From positions 1-64,000 of the forward strand of contig BEWT01000006.1 of the NCBI GenBank assembly GCA_003116855.1: a DNA stretch of 64,000 nucleotides, written 5' to 3'. The notes under the pieces are model-generated. The model was given only the letters and a program-made list of their open reading frames with translations. It ran no database searches and was not told the DNA's origin. The position numbers and the translations under genes are program-made. This document shows, one piece after another, positions 37,622-46,150 of the stretch (the first letter of the stretch is position 1; every line of letters begins with the position of its first letter). The stretch comes from Desulfurococcaceae archaeon AG1. Lineage in GTDB: Archaea > Thermoproteota > Thermoprotei_A > Sulfolobales > AG1.

Positions 37622-37837
37622 GTTTATACATCCAGCACCCTTTTCCAATATATTTTTCTTTATCAGGGAATCGATAACCCTAAGAGGATCATTGATCCTG
37701 TGTATCAGCTTGAGCTCTTTCACAGCAAGTATCTCTCCCACAGAGAGATTCTTCCTGAAATACTCGAACACGATACGCTCCTCATGGTCCAGGCTCTCTA
37801 ATATTCTCTCCAACTCTGAAGACACAAATGCCCCCAC
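37574..37837 (-). CDS. Small putative winged-helix protein
   Basis: 87 residues from a GTG, convergent with and overlapping the 3' end of the TtuA-like gene by 48 bp. HEERIVFEYFRKNLSVGEIL followed by INDPLRVIDSLIKKNILEKG reads like a compact winged-helix fold with a recognition helix and wing. The C-terminus is basic (KELLKKRKER). No specific family recognised. It is divergent from the Lrp-type regulator at 37967. Confidence 0.55.
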   Translation of the reverse strand: MGAFVSSELERILESLDHEERIVFEYFRKNLSVGEILAVKELKLIHRINDPLRVIDSLIKKNILEKGAGCINLSSSIKELLKKRKER

Positions 37838-37966
37838 ACTAATATTAATGGATTGTGGTTATTTTATATGAGCCGGAGAACACGACGATAAGCTAAATGA
37901 TTCGAAAAACAATATTTAAAAGCTTATTAACAAAAATTCTTATTGATAGATAGTGGTGTGTAATAC

Positions 37967-38419
37967 ATGTCGGAAGTAGACGAAAAAGATCTAAAAATAT
38001 TGGAGGTCCTCCAAGAAGAGGGTGGCATAACATTCGTGGAGCTGGGGAAAAGGCTTAACATGAGCCCCTCAACAGCCTATATAAGGGTTAGAAGGCTCAG
38101 ACAGATGGGGCTTATAAAGAAAGTAGTATCAATAATAGATTACCAGAGACTAGGCTATAAGGTAAGAGCCTTCATATTTGTTAAAGTGGAGCCTAAGAAG
38201 CTTGAACAAGTTGCTAAAGAGCTATCAGAGATAGATAATGTACTACAGATCCAGGATATAACTGGAGAACCCTCCCTACTGGTACAGGTGATAGCTAGGG
38301 ATAACGAGCACCTAGCACAGATACTCGACCACATAGGCAAGATAGACGGGGTCTTGTCGACAAACACCATGATAGCTCTGAGGACTCTTAAGGAAAGCTA
38401 TAGGATAAAGCTAACGTGA
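37967..38419 (+). CDS. Lrp/AsnC-family transcription regulator
   Basis: 150 residues. The N-terminal helix-turn-helix (LKILEVLQEEGGITFVELGK, RLNMSPSTAYIRVRRLRQMG) is followed by the RAM/AsnC ligand-binding domain (VRAFIFVKVEPKKLEQVAKEL; ITGEPSLLVQVIARD). Such proteins form dimers or octamers and sense amino acids. A TATA box (ATATTTAAAAGC, 37912-37923) lies 45 bp before the ATG. Target genes cannot be read from the window. Confidence 0.9.
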   Translation: MSEVDEKDLKILEVLQEEGGITFVELGKRLNMSPSTAYIRVRRLRQMGLIKKVVSIIDYQRLGYKVRAFIFVKVEPKKLEQVAKELSEIDNVLQIQDITGEPSLLVQVIARDNEHLAQILDHIGKIDGVLSTNTMIALRTLKESYRIKLT

Positions 38420-38508
38420 TGCTAAGGCCTAAACCTTTTTAGCCTCTAGCCTCAAGATCCCGTTACCTGGATATCTCTGCTTAACGTTCTAAGCAGTTTT
38501 AAGCGAAC

Positions 38509-39051
38509 CTATCTAAACTCGAATTTTATCCTCTCATACCCTGGTGCGGTGTCGCCCCTGCTTCCTCTAATTATTATAACGTTATCTATGATAGTTACCT
38601 CTCCGCCCATTATAACCTCTATTATTCTCGAAGATTTCGGAAAAACCCAGTACGCTGAGTAATCGTACTCAAATACGTCGGGTTCATATCTATTCTCATA
38701 AACATTAACCCCCCTTCTAATCTCAGCATCAATAAGTATTAGGAACGCTATGAAGGGTCTACTCAGATCCCCTCTGAACCCTATATCGGTAAAGACCACC
38801 TCTGGCCTGGCCGGTAAGCCGTTAACTGTGGTCTCTTCCTCGTCTAGGTATTCCTGCATGTTGCCCGTCAACCTCTCGATCTCCTCCCTCTTTAGATCCT
38901 CGTTGCCCAGGATCTCTCTGTAATACCCCATGGGATCTATGTAATCGAAGATAAGGGTATACGCTATACCACTTCTAGATACGTTAAACACGGCTGTAGC
39001 ATATATAGGCTTAACCATTTTTGACGCTATCTCTAACTCCTCTTTACCCAT
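38509..39051 (-). CDS. Uncharacterised conserved-looking protein
   Basis: 180 residues from an ATG that overlaps the end of the Trm5-like gene by 19 bp, so it is the last gene of a three-gene leftward cluster (translin, Trm5-like, this). Aromatic- and acid-rich; the predicted fold is mixed alpha/beta with patches such as YSAYWVFPKSSRIIEVIMGG. I do not recognise a domain. Its tight coupling suggests RNA metabolism. Confidence 0.6.
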   Translation of the reverse strand: MGKEELEIASKMVKPIYATAVFNVSRSGIAYTLIFDYIDPMGYYREILGNEDLKREEIERLTGNMQEYLDEEETTVNGLPARPEVVFTDIGFRGDLSRPFIAFLILIDAEIRRGVNVYENRYEPDVFEYDYSAYWVFPKSSRIIEVIMGGEVTIIDNVIIIRGSRGDTAPGYERIKFEFR

Positions 39052-39890
39052 ACGTCAAGCACCACCTGGTATTTTCTTGGACCAACGCTGCGTACTATCC
39101 TTCTACCCTCTATGCTATATTTAGCCACATCTCTATTACTCTCGATCGCTTCTCTATATGTCTTCTCAACCTGTTCTAATGCCTCTAGCTTGTTTCTCGC
39201 CTTGGCAAATTCATATACATGTATATATCCCTCCCTATCTATAGCCCTTAACGCCTTTGGGAATGCTTTGAGGGCTAGCTCTGGAAGTGGTATTAAGACT
39301 CTCTGCACGTTATTACTATACCTATCTATTATCTCGAGCGCGTCGCCCTTAATAGGGATAACTATTCCCTGAACCTTGTTGAGCTCTATGTTCTCTAGCA
39401 TGAATCTATACGCGTCTTCGTTGATATCTATAGATATAACCCTAGCTGGTTTCGCGAACCTTGCTATTATTATTGAGAAGAGACCTGCGCCGGCGAACAT
39501 ATTGATTATATTCTCTCCCGGCTTAACGAGCCTGGCTATTCTTATATGTTCGTAGCTAAGCCTGGGCGATATATAGACTCTAGCTATATCTACTTTAAAT
39601 ACACACCCGTGTTCTCTATACAGAGTCTCGGTTCTCTTCTCGCCGGCTAGCCATTCAAGCCTTCTTAGCCTATAGCTCCCCTCAATGGGAGAAATGGCTG
39701 CCCACACTGATTTGAGCCACTTTAGTTTTTTGAGCATCTCTTCAGCAAGGATCCTTAGATCCTCTATTTCTATGCTAGGGGGTTTTCTTATAACAGCTAT
39801 GTCTCCCACAATATCGAGACTGCTCCACACGAGGTTAGCCTTCTCTTCTCCAAGGATCTCTTTCGCTATCTCTCTAACGAGTCTCACCAT
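39033..39890 (-). CDS. Trm5/TYW2-family tRNA methyltransferase
   Basis: 285 residues. Family markers: an N-terminal D1-like region (VGDIAVIRKPP), LSYEHIRIARLVKPGE, and SAM motif I NMFAGAGLFSIIIAR (near 130). The Asp of motif II is in ISIDINEDAYRFMLENIELN. The catalytic-site tetrapeptide usually written NLP(P) appears as IPLPELA. Trm5 makes m1G37 in tRNAs; TYW2/Taw2 acts in wyosine synthesis. The variation at NLP leaves the exact activity open. It lies 12 bp after the translin gene. Confidence 0.75.
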   Translation of the reverse strand: MVRLVREIAKEILGEEKANLVWSSLDIVGDIAVIRKPPSIEIEDLRILAEEMLKKLKWLKSVWAAISPIEGSYRLRRLEWLAGEKRTETLYREHGCVFKVDIARVYISPRLSYEHIRIARLVKPGENIINMFAGAGLFSIIIARFAKPARVISIDINEDAYRFMLENIELNKVQGIVIPIKGDALEIIDRYSNNVQRVLIPLPELALKAFPKALRAIDREGYIHVYEFAKARNKLEALEQVEKTYREAIESNRDVAKYSIEGRRIVRSVGPRKYQVVLDVWVKRS

Positions 39891-39902
39891 ACGGAAGCCC
39901 TT

Positions 39903-40565
39903 CTATTCAGGGATCCTTTTCTTCAGATCCTCCAACCTGTTTATAAGCTCTCTTTTCGTGATAGTCTCTGCTAACAGTACCTCCAGATCTTCTATAGATC
40001 TTCTCATAACATCAACCTTATGCCTGAACCCAGGTACTAGGGAGTCTGGGTAATCCAGATACTTAACCCAAGAATATATATCCTTCATTATCTTCACAAA
40101 AGCCTCCGCATCCTCTACCCTCCACTCAGCAATGAGGTTAACAGCATGCCTCTTAATCTCGCCCGTAAGATCTCCTATGGCTAGCAATCTCGCCTCTGGC
40201 GGCGCCTCTTCCATGCAATACCTGGCTAGAGAATCATCTACCTTTCCACCTATAACTGCTAAGAGATATATTGCCTCACAATATTCTATGAACGCCTGTA
40301 ACGGTAGCCCGTATCTTATGAGATCCTCCTCATCCTTAGAAACCTTCACCAAGTTCTCTATATGGGGGGTACAATTATTTATCTCGGCAACAGCTTTAGA
40401 AAGATCCATAGCGTTTAGATAAGTAACAGCCCTGCCCGAGCATCTTATCACCTCCCTAGACAGTCTGAAGATCTCCTCCCTAATCCTATCCCTTTTATCT
40501 ATCATTACTACCGCACGCTCGATCTCGGACTTTAGCCAGTTAGCAATGCTGGTAGTTTCGCCCAT
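39903..40565 (-). CDS. Translin-family nucleic-acid-binding protein
   Basis: 220 residues, all-helical. RDRIREEIFRLSREVIRCSG near the N-terminus and IGDLTGEIKRHAVN near residue 130 are typical of archaeal translin homologues. Eukaryotic translin and TRAX bind and cleave RNA/ssDNA; archaeal members form octamers and may be endoribonucleases. First gene of the cluster with a Trm5-like methyltransferase, which suggests a tRNA-related job. Confidence 0.8.
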   Translation of the reverse strand: MGETTSIANWLKSEIERAVVMIDKRDRIREEIFRLSREVIRCSGRAVTYLNAMDLSKAVAEINNCTPHIENLVKVSKDEEDLIRYGLPLQAFIEYCEAIYLLAVIGGKVDDSLARYCMEEAPPEARLLAIGDLTGEIKRHAVNLIAEWRVEDAEAFVKIMKDIYSWVKYLDYPDSLVPGFRHKVDVMRRSIEDLEVLLAETITKRELINRLEDLKKRIPE

Positions 40566-40846
40566 ACTCTCTCCTCTGGTAATATATAATGTATCCCTAA
40601 TCTATATGCTAGATGTTTCCAGTAATAGCATATCTATCCTTTACTACCTTCCTGCTAGATTGCCTAGCTATTTCTAAAGTTTATTGAAGACCTAATCTGT
40701 GGATCTAAACTTGAACCTTACTTGAGCCTTGTAGAAACAAAGGATCTTTTAGAGTCAGGGAACCATCTAAAACCCGTAGGGGATAGCCTAGGGGAACTCA
40801 ATATCTCTTAACACTAAATCAAATCTACATGATCATAATGCGAGCT

Positions 40847-42478
40847 TTAGCTTTGTTTAGATGTTTTTCTATAAACTATCCTACCCTCTATCATCGTGTA
40901 TAGGGGCTTTATTTCTAACAACTCCTTGGGATCCTTTACACTGAAGAGATCTCTATCCCAGATCACCAGATCTGCGAGTTTTCCAGGCTCTATGCTGCCT
41001 ATCAGATCCTCCATGCCTAGACACTTAGCAGCCTCTGAGGTGTATGTTGCGAGGGCTTGTTCGATACCGATCATCTCTCTCGGATTAACCTCAAGACCTT
41101 TGAAGCTCAGTCTCGATACTGCTGCATATAATCCATACCTTGGTGGGTAAGGGATCACGGGCGCGTCTGAACCGTTACACACAGTAAGCCCTTTCTCGAT
41201 CATGCTTTTTACAGGGAGTATCTTGTTATACATATCTTCGTCGAGGTTCTTGTAATAGGCTTCTGCTAGGAAGTATATGAAGCCGCTCTGGATCTCTGCA
41301 AAACCCCCTATCGATCTCAGCCTCTCTATATGATCCTCCCTCGGAAGCATGAAATGGATCACAGTATACCTACTCCCAGAGGCTCCATACTTTCTCACAG
41401 CCTGCTCATAAGCCGCTATAGTTTCCTCTATAGCTATATCCCCGATCGCGTGAACACTGACCATGTATCCCCTAGAGGATGCTTCAAGAACCATCTCCCT
41501 AAACTCGTTTATATCAAGCGTCGGTAAACCCTTATTCCCCGGAGAACCCTTATAATCCCTAGAGATCCAGGCTGTTTTTGTTGATAGAGCGCCATCCAGT
41601 ATCACCTTTATCCCAGGTACTCTAAGCCAGCTATCCTGGGTTTTCTCGATAAGTCTATAGCCTTCCTTCAGCTCCTCCATACTCTGTGCCCAATATAGAG
41701 CGACTATCCTCAGGATCTGGGCTCCTCTTCTCCTCACCTCCTGATAAGCCCTTATAATGTCTCCTGAATAGCCATAGGCTGTGGGATCCTTTACAGCTGT
41801 AACCCCTTCAGAAACCCACTCCCTCATAGCATATGTTATAGCCTCTACCCATTCATCCATGCTGGGCTTCGGGATAATCCTAGCCACAAGATCTATTGCT
41901 GGTTTTTCGGCAAGCACCCCTGTTGGTACGCCTCTCTCATCTCTCTCAATAACGCCTCCCACAGGATCTCTAGTCCTCTCGTTAATACCAGCAAGCTCTA
42001 GCGCCACGCTGTTTGCCACAGCCATATGCCCCGATGTATGCCATAGAAACACCGGGTGGTTTTCTGTTGCTTGGTCTAGATCCCATCTTGTTGGTGGTCT
42101 ACCCTCTGGATATAGTGCGTGGTTCCACCCCCTACCAAGGATCCACTCGCCTTTTTTTCTCTTATCCGCATATTCCTTAACAACCTCGACGAGCCTTTTA
42201 ATACTATCGACCTTAGGGTAGCTGAGATCAATATACCTAGTGCTATAAAGCCCCCACATTGCTAGATGTGCGTGGGTATCTATGAGCCCGGGTGTTATTG
42301 AGAGGGCCTTGGCTTCTATGACCTCTGTTCCAGATCCTATATATTTCTTTGCCCCTTCAACCGAACCGACATATATTATTCTTCCACTCTTGATCACAAC
42401 AGCCTCAGCAACACTCCTCCTAGCATCAAATGTATAGACCCTACCCCCTATGATTGCTAGGTCAGCATGTTCATACAT
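40847..42478 (-). CDS. YtcJ-like amidohydrolase
   Basis: 543 residues of the metal-dependent amidohydrolase_3 group. The N-terminal beta-sandwich (DLAIIGGRVYTFDAR) leads to the metal-binding PGLIDTHAHLAMWG (HxH near 66-68). The later histidine is in MVSVHAIGDIAIEE, the catalytic-type aspartate in VCNGSDAPVIPYPP, and the C-terminal sandwich in GKLADLVIWDRD. Substrate is unknown for most YtcJ proteins. I chose ATG 42478 over GTG 42490. It is divergent from the thioesterase gene, with ~55 bp between starts. Confidence 0.85.
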   Translation of the reverse strand: MYEHADLAIIGGRVYTFDARRSVAEAVVIKSGRIIYVGSVEGAKKYIGSGTEVIEAKALSITPGLIDTHAHLAMWGLYSTRYIDLSYPKVDSIKRLVEVVKEYADKRKKGEWILGRGWNHALYPEGRPPTRWDLDQATENHPVFLWHTSGHMAVANSVALELAGINERTRDPVGGVIERDERGVPTGVLAEKPAIDLVARIIPKPSMDEWVEAITYAMREWVSEGVTAVKDPTAYGYSGDIIRAYQEVRRRGAQILRIVALYWAQSMEELKEGYRLIEKTQDSWLRVPGIKVILDGALSTKTAWISRDYKGSPGNKGLPTLDINEFREMVLEASSRGYMVSVHAIGDIAIEETIAAYEQAVRKYGASGSRYTVIHFMLPREDHIERLRSIGGFAEIQSGFIYFLAEAYYKNLDEDMYNKILPVKSMIEKGLTVCNGSDAPVIPYPPRYGLYAAVSRLSFKGLEVNPREMIGIEQALATYTSEAAKCLGMEDLIGSIEPGKLADLVIWDRDLFSVKDPKELLEIKPLYTMIEGRIVYRKTSKQS

Positions 42479-42534
42479 ACCACATACCACCCAAGGAGAA
42501 ATCCCTCTTTTACCAATAAAAATAGGGATAATAT

Positions 42535-43551
42535 TTGTCCAGCAGATGTATAGGTGTTGAGGATACTTATAGTGAATATATAAGGGTTGTCTTTCCTAGG
42601 CACGCTAACCCGGCTGGTTTCCTTTACGGAGGATATATGCTTAATTGGATAGTAGATTCAGGCGTGATCAGTATCTTAAAAACAATAGGTAAGGAGGCAG
42701 TGCTTGGATATATGGATAATGTTTATTTCATAAACCCCGTGACTATCGGTAGCATGCTTATATACAGGTCATGGATTGCCAGAGCTGGAAAAAGCTCTCT
42801 CGATATATACACAGAGATCATTAGCTATTATAGAAAAACCAACGAGTACAAGATCGTTGCTGCAGCGAAATCTATCTATGTGTGTGTAGATCAGAACGGA
42901 AGGCCAGAGCCCCACGGGCTATGTATAGAGGGTAGAGAGAGCTGGGGGAAAAAGCTGATAGAATATATGGATAAGTGGCATGAAAAAGCGCTTGCCGCTA
43001 TTGAGAAGGCTAAGAGTAGTATGGGGGAAGCTAAGGGTAGGCTTCTAAGACACCATCTGAGAACTGTTAGGAGGGTTAGTAGTGAGGATACCATGACCTC
43101 GAATATGATGTATGCTGGGAGACTCATGCTTATGCTAGACGAGGCGGCAGGTATTATTGCAAGTCAATATGCAGGATCGGGTGTTGTGACAGCATCCGTT
43201 GATCAAATGATATTTACCAGCCCAATAAAGGTTGGCGACGTTATAGAGGTCAGTGCATCGCTTACACGAACATGGAGAACCTCAATGGAGATCGAGGTGA
43301 CTGTAAAGGGATACGAGGATTCAGATAACATAAAAACAAGATCCTACTTCACATTCGTCAAAATAGACGACCTAGGACGACCAGAACCCTTAAAACCATA
43401 CGAGCCAGTCACACCAGAAGAGGTTGAAGCATGGGTAGAAGCTGATTTTAGAAGAAAATCCAGGATCGAGGATCTTGAGAAAATATCAATATACAAAGGG
43501 CTCCCTATCAGCTATAACAGAGACTATAAATCTCCTTACCTAGTAGTGTAG
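42535..43551 (+). CDS. Double hot-dog acyl-CoA thioesterase
   Basis: 338 residues from a TTG. There are two hot-dog domains: the first carries HANPAGFLYGGYMLNWID-like wording with the catalytic-type asparagine/glycine segment. The second (from about residue 180) carries TSNMMYAGRLMLMLDEAAG with the acidic residue of this family, and FTSPIKVGDVIEV. The layout resembles ACOT7/BACH enzymes, which cleave acyl-CoA to free acid and CoA. In an archaeon without fatty-acid synthesis this may clear accidental acyl-CoA esters or serve isoprenoid or fatty-acid oxidation. Confidence 0.8.
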   Translation: MSSRCIGVEDTYSEYIRVVFPRHANPAGFLYGGYMLNWIVDSGVISILKTIGKEAVLGYMDNVYFINPVTIGSMLIYRSWIARAGKSSLDIYTEIISYYRKTNEYKIVAAAKSIYVCVDQNGRPEPHGLCIEGRESWGKKLIEYMDKWHEKALAAIEKAKSSMGEAKGRLLRHHLRTVRRVSSEDTMTSNMMYAGRLMLMLDEAAGIIASQYAGSGVVTASVDQMIFTSPIKVGDVIEVSASLTRTWRTSMEIEVTVKGYEDSDNIKTRSYFTFVKIDDLGRPEPLKPYEPVTPEEVEAWVEADFRRKSRIEDLEKISIYKGLPISYNRDYKSPYLVV

Positions 43552-43806
43552 CACGCAACCTTATGGTCTATTATCTAGACGTTTCTCGATACCAAACGCG
43601 ATTCAATAATAGCGGGAGTCTGTTAAGAGTCTCACCAAACACAGCTTGGAAAGCCTAACCCCTAACGATTATACCATAATAGAGGTAAGGGCTGTTCGTC
43701 CTAATCTATAGCGGCTGAAAAAATCCAGAGCTTTGCCGGAAAGCCATTATAAAGGTTTGCTAAATATCTAGGGTAATCTCGTCTAGGAATAAGTTAGGAC
43801 TATTTC

Positions 43807-44130
43807 TTATCTCTGCTGGCTTCTTATCATCTCTGCCTCTATATAGACATCCTGGGGAACTCTTATTCTCATGATCTGCCTCATAACCCTCTCATCAGCT
43901 GCTATGTCGACAAGCCTCTTGTGTATCCTCATCTCCCACTTCTCATAAACCTTAGTACCCTCGCCATGTGGTAGTCTTAGCAGTGGTACTACGAGCCTTT
44001 TTACAGGCAGCGGTACGGGTCCTCTAACCTCTACTCCGGCTTTTTTAGCGATCTCTACTATTTGGCCTGCTACATAGTCAACATTGGAGGAGCTTGTTCC
44101 CCAGATCCTTATCCTCACCCTCATGCTCAT
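43807..44130 (-). CDS. rpsJ: 30S ribosomal protein S10
   Basis: 107 residues, the archaeal/eukaryotic S10/S20e type. RIRIWGTSSSNVDYVAGQIV, the flexible loop RGPVPLPVKRLVVPLLRLPHGEGTKVYEKWEMRIHKR (seen as a continuous motif) and VPQDVYIEAEM are diagnostic. It follows the EF-1alpha gene by 27 bp, a classic archaeal arrangement, and is almost certainly co-transcribed with it. Confidence 0.97.
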   Translation of the reverse strand: MSMRVRIRIWGTSSSNVDYVAGQIVEIAKKAGVEVRGPVPLPVKRLVVPLLRLPHGEGTKVYEKWEMRIHKRLVDIAADERVMRQIMRIRVPQDVYIEAEMIRSQQR

Positions 44131-44157
44131 GGCGATGCCCAGCCGCCTTTACTGTTT

Positions 44158-45462
44158 TTACTTAATCTCTGCTGGTTTTACATCTATTATTGTACCTATC
44201 CCTATGGTTTTACCCATATCCCTCATAGCGAATCTTCCGAGCTGCGGTATCTCTGAGTATTTCTCAACGACAAGGGGCTTTATAGGCTTGAACCTTACTA
44301 TCGCTATATCGCCTGCCTTTATGAACTGCGGGTTCTTCTCAACCACCTGACCTGTCCTTGGATCCAGCTTTCCAACGATCTCAACTATTCTGCATGCCAC
44401 AGACGCTGTGTGTGCGTGGATCACTGGAGTGTATCCTACAGATATAGCCGATGGATGCCACAGCACAAATACCCTTGCCGTGAACTCATCGGCTACCGTA
44501 GGCTTGTTGGTTACATGGCCAACCACGTCCCCCCTCTTAACATCCTGCTTCGAGATGCCTCTCACGTTAAACCCTATATTATCTCCTGGCTCTGCTTTTT
44601 GTAAGGGTTGATAGTGCATCTCTATGCTTCTCACATCACCGCCCTTGTTTATAGGCATTATGACAACGTTATCACCAACCTTGAGGACTCCCGTCTCCAC
44701 CCTACCTATGAGGACAGTACCGACACCGCTTATTGAGAGAGCCTCTGATATAGGTATTCTTAGAGGCTTATCAATAGGCTTTGGCGGTACTTTGAATGTG
44801 TCAAGGGCTTCTAGAAGGGTTGGGCCCTTATACCACTTCATATTCTCGCTTCTAGTGACGAGGTTATCACCAAGCCATGCCGATACCGGGACGAATGGGA
44901 TCTCGTCTACTTTGTAACCAAGGCCTCTCATGATCTTCTTTAACCCTTCAACAACCTCCTTATACCTCTGTTCTGAGAATGGGGGTTCTGTGAGATCCAT
45001 CTTGTTTATAGCAACAACAACCTGATCTATACCCATGGTTTTCGCTAAGGTTATATGCTCCCTTGTCTGTCCCTCAGGGCTTACACCAGCCTCGTACTCA
45101 CCCTTCTTAGCAGAGACTACAAGTAGTGCTGCATCAGCCTGGCTAGCACCAGTGATCATGTTCTTAACGAAGTCTCTATGCCCGGGAGCATCTATTATAG
45201 TGAAATAATACTTATTAGTCTCGAACTTAACGAAGCTGGGCTGTATAGTTACTCCTCTATCTCTCTCCTCCTTCATCCTGTCCAGGAGCCATGCGAATTT
45301 CTCCGTCTCTTTACCCTTCTTCTTAGCCTCTTCCTCAACCTCTTTCTGCTGCTTCTCATCGATCTGCTTTAGCATAACTAGCAGATGACCCACTAGAGTG
45401 CTCTTACCATGATCCACATGACCCACTATCACCAGGTTTAGGTGAGGCTTCTGGCTCGACAT
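44158..45462 (-). CDS. tuf: Translation elongation factor 1-alpha
   Basis: 434 residues. G1 GHVDHGKST, G2 region RDRGVTIQ, G3 DAPGH, G4 NKMD and G5 SAW are all present. It delivers aminoacyl-tRNA to the ribosome. I chose ATG 45462 (MSSQKPHLN): a TATA box (CTTATAAGG, 45497-45505) lies directly at the longer start at 45495, which would thus be outside the transcript. Followed by rpsJ. Confidence 0.97.
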   Translation of the reverse strand: MSSQKPHLNLVIVGHVDHGKSTLVGHLLVMLKQIDEKQQKEVEEEAKKKGKETEKFAWLLDRMKEERDRGVTIQPSFVKFETNKYYFTIIDAPGHRDFVKNMITGASQADAALLVVSAKKGEYEAGVSPEGQTREHITLAKTMGIDQVVVAINKMDLTEPPFSEQRYKEVVEGLKKIMRGLGYKVDEIPFVPVSAWLGDNLVTRSENMKWYKGPTLLEALDTFKVPPKPIDKPLRIPISEALSISGVGTVLIGRVETGVLKVGDNVVIMPINKGGDVRSIEMHYQPLQKAEPGDNIGFNVRGISKQDVKRGDVVGHVTNKPTVADEFTARVFVLWHPSAISVGYTPVIHAHTASVACRIVEIVGKLDPRTGQVVEKNPQFIKAGDIAIVRFKPIKPLVVEKYSEIPQLGRFAMRDMGKTIGIGTIIDVKPAEIK

Positions 45463-45496
45463 CCTTTTAGCCCACCTACATATGGTTATCCACACA

Positions 45497-45505
45497 CCTT
45501 ATAAG
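45497..45505 (-). promoter_or_regulatory. TATA box of the tuf-rpsJ operon
   Basis: CTTATAAGG on the minus strand, about 35-43 bp before the EF-1alpha ATG at 45462. Confidence 0.6.
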
Positions 45506-45752
45506 TATGATTATGTTAGGCAAGCTACATGCCAAGAGGCCTAGCAAAATCCATTCGATATATAAAGACTTAACCTCATAGTTATAATCCGTAAAGAAAC
45601 GAATGCTACAGGATAGCAGATCTATACGAAACTATCAACCACAGCTCTGTTCTAAATACCAATACTAGATCGTACATTTATATCCTATGGTGTGTGTAAT
45701 AGAATGCATAGAGCATATTTACCTCATTATAAAATATATCAGTGGTGATTGT

Positions 45753-46094
45753 ATGGCTTCTCTCGAACTAATGAAAAAGACTGCCGAGATAGTAAATAGC
45801 GATCCGAAGCTTAAATCCCAAATGAAAGGCCCTCTCTACATTCAATTCCAGATCGAGGGAGAACCCCCATTCTACATGGAAATCGCTCCCGATGGGACTG
45901 TAAAGATCGTTGAGGGAAAGCATGGATCGCCAGCGGTCACATTAATAGCTAAAGATGAGGTGATGGTGGGGATAATAAAAGGAGAGCTAGATCCTGTGAG
46001 GGCTTATCTAAAAGGAGAGCTGAAGATCAATGGAGATATCTTTATAGCACAGAGAATAGGGTCGATATTATCACAGATCAAGGGACGCCTATAG
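45753..46094 (+). CDS. SCP2 sterol-carrier-like domain protein
   Basis: 113 residues forming a single SCP2 domain: YIQFQIEGEPPFYMEIAPDG, then VTLIAKDEVMVGIIKGELDP and AYLKGELKINGDIFIAQRI are the usual core. Such proteins bind lipids or acyl-CoA in a hydrophobic tunnel. The longer frame from 45687 begins only a few bases after a TATA box (ATTTATATCC, 45675-45684), so the ATG at 45753, preceded by a GGTGAT site, is favoured. Partner unknown. Confidence 0.8.
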   Translation: MASLELMKKTAEIVNSDPKLKSQMKGPLYIQFQIEGEPPFYMEIAPDGTVKIVEGKHGSPAVTLIAKDEVMVGIIKGELDPVRAYLKGELKINGDIFIAQRIGSILSQIKGRL

Positions 46095-46150
46095 ATTCTT
46101 GTGATCCTTCTCTTAGAACCAGCGATACATTTTTAAACCAGATAGCCACG

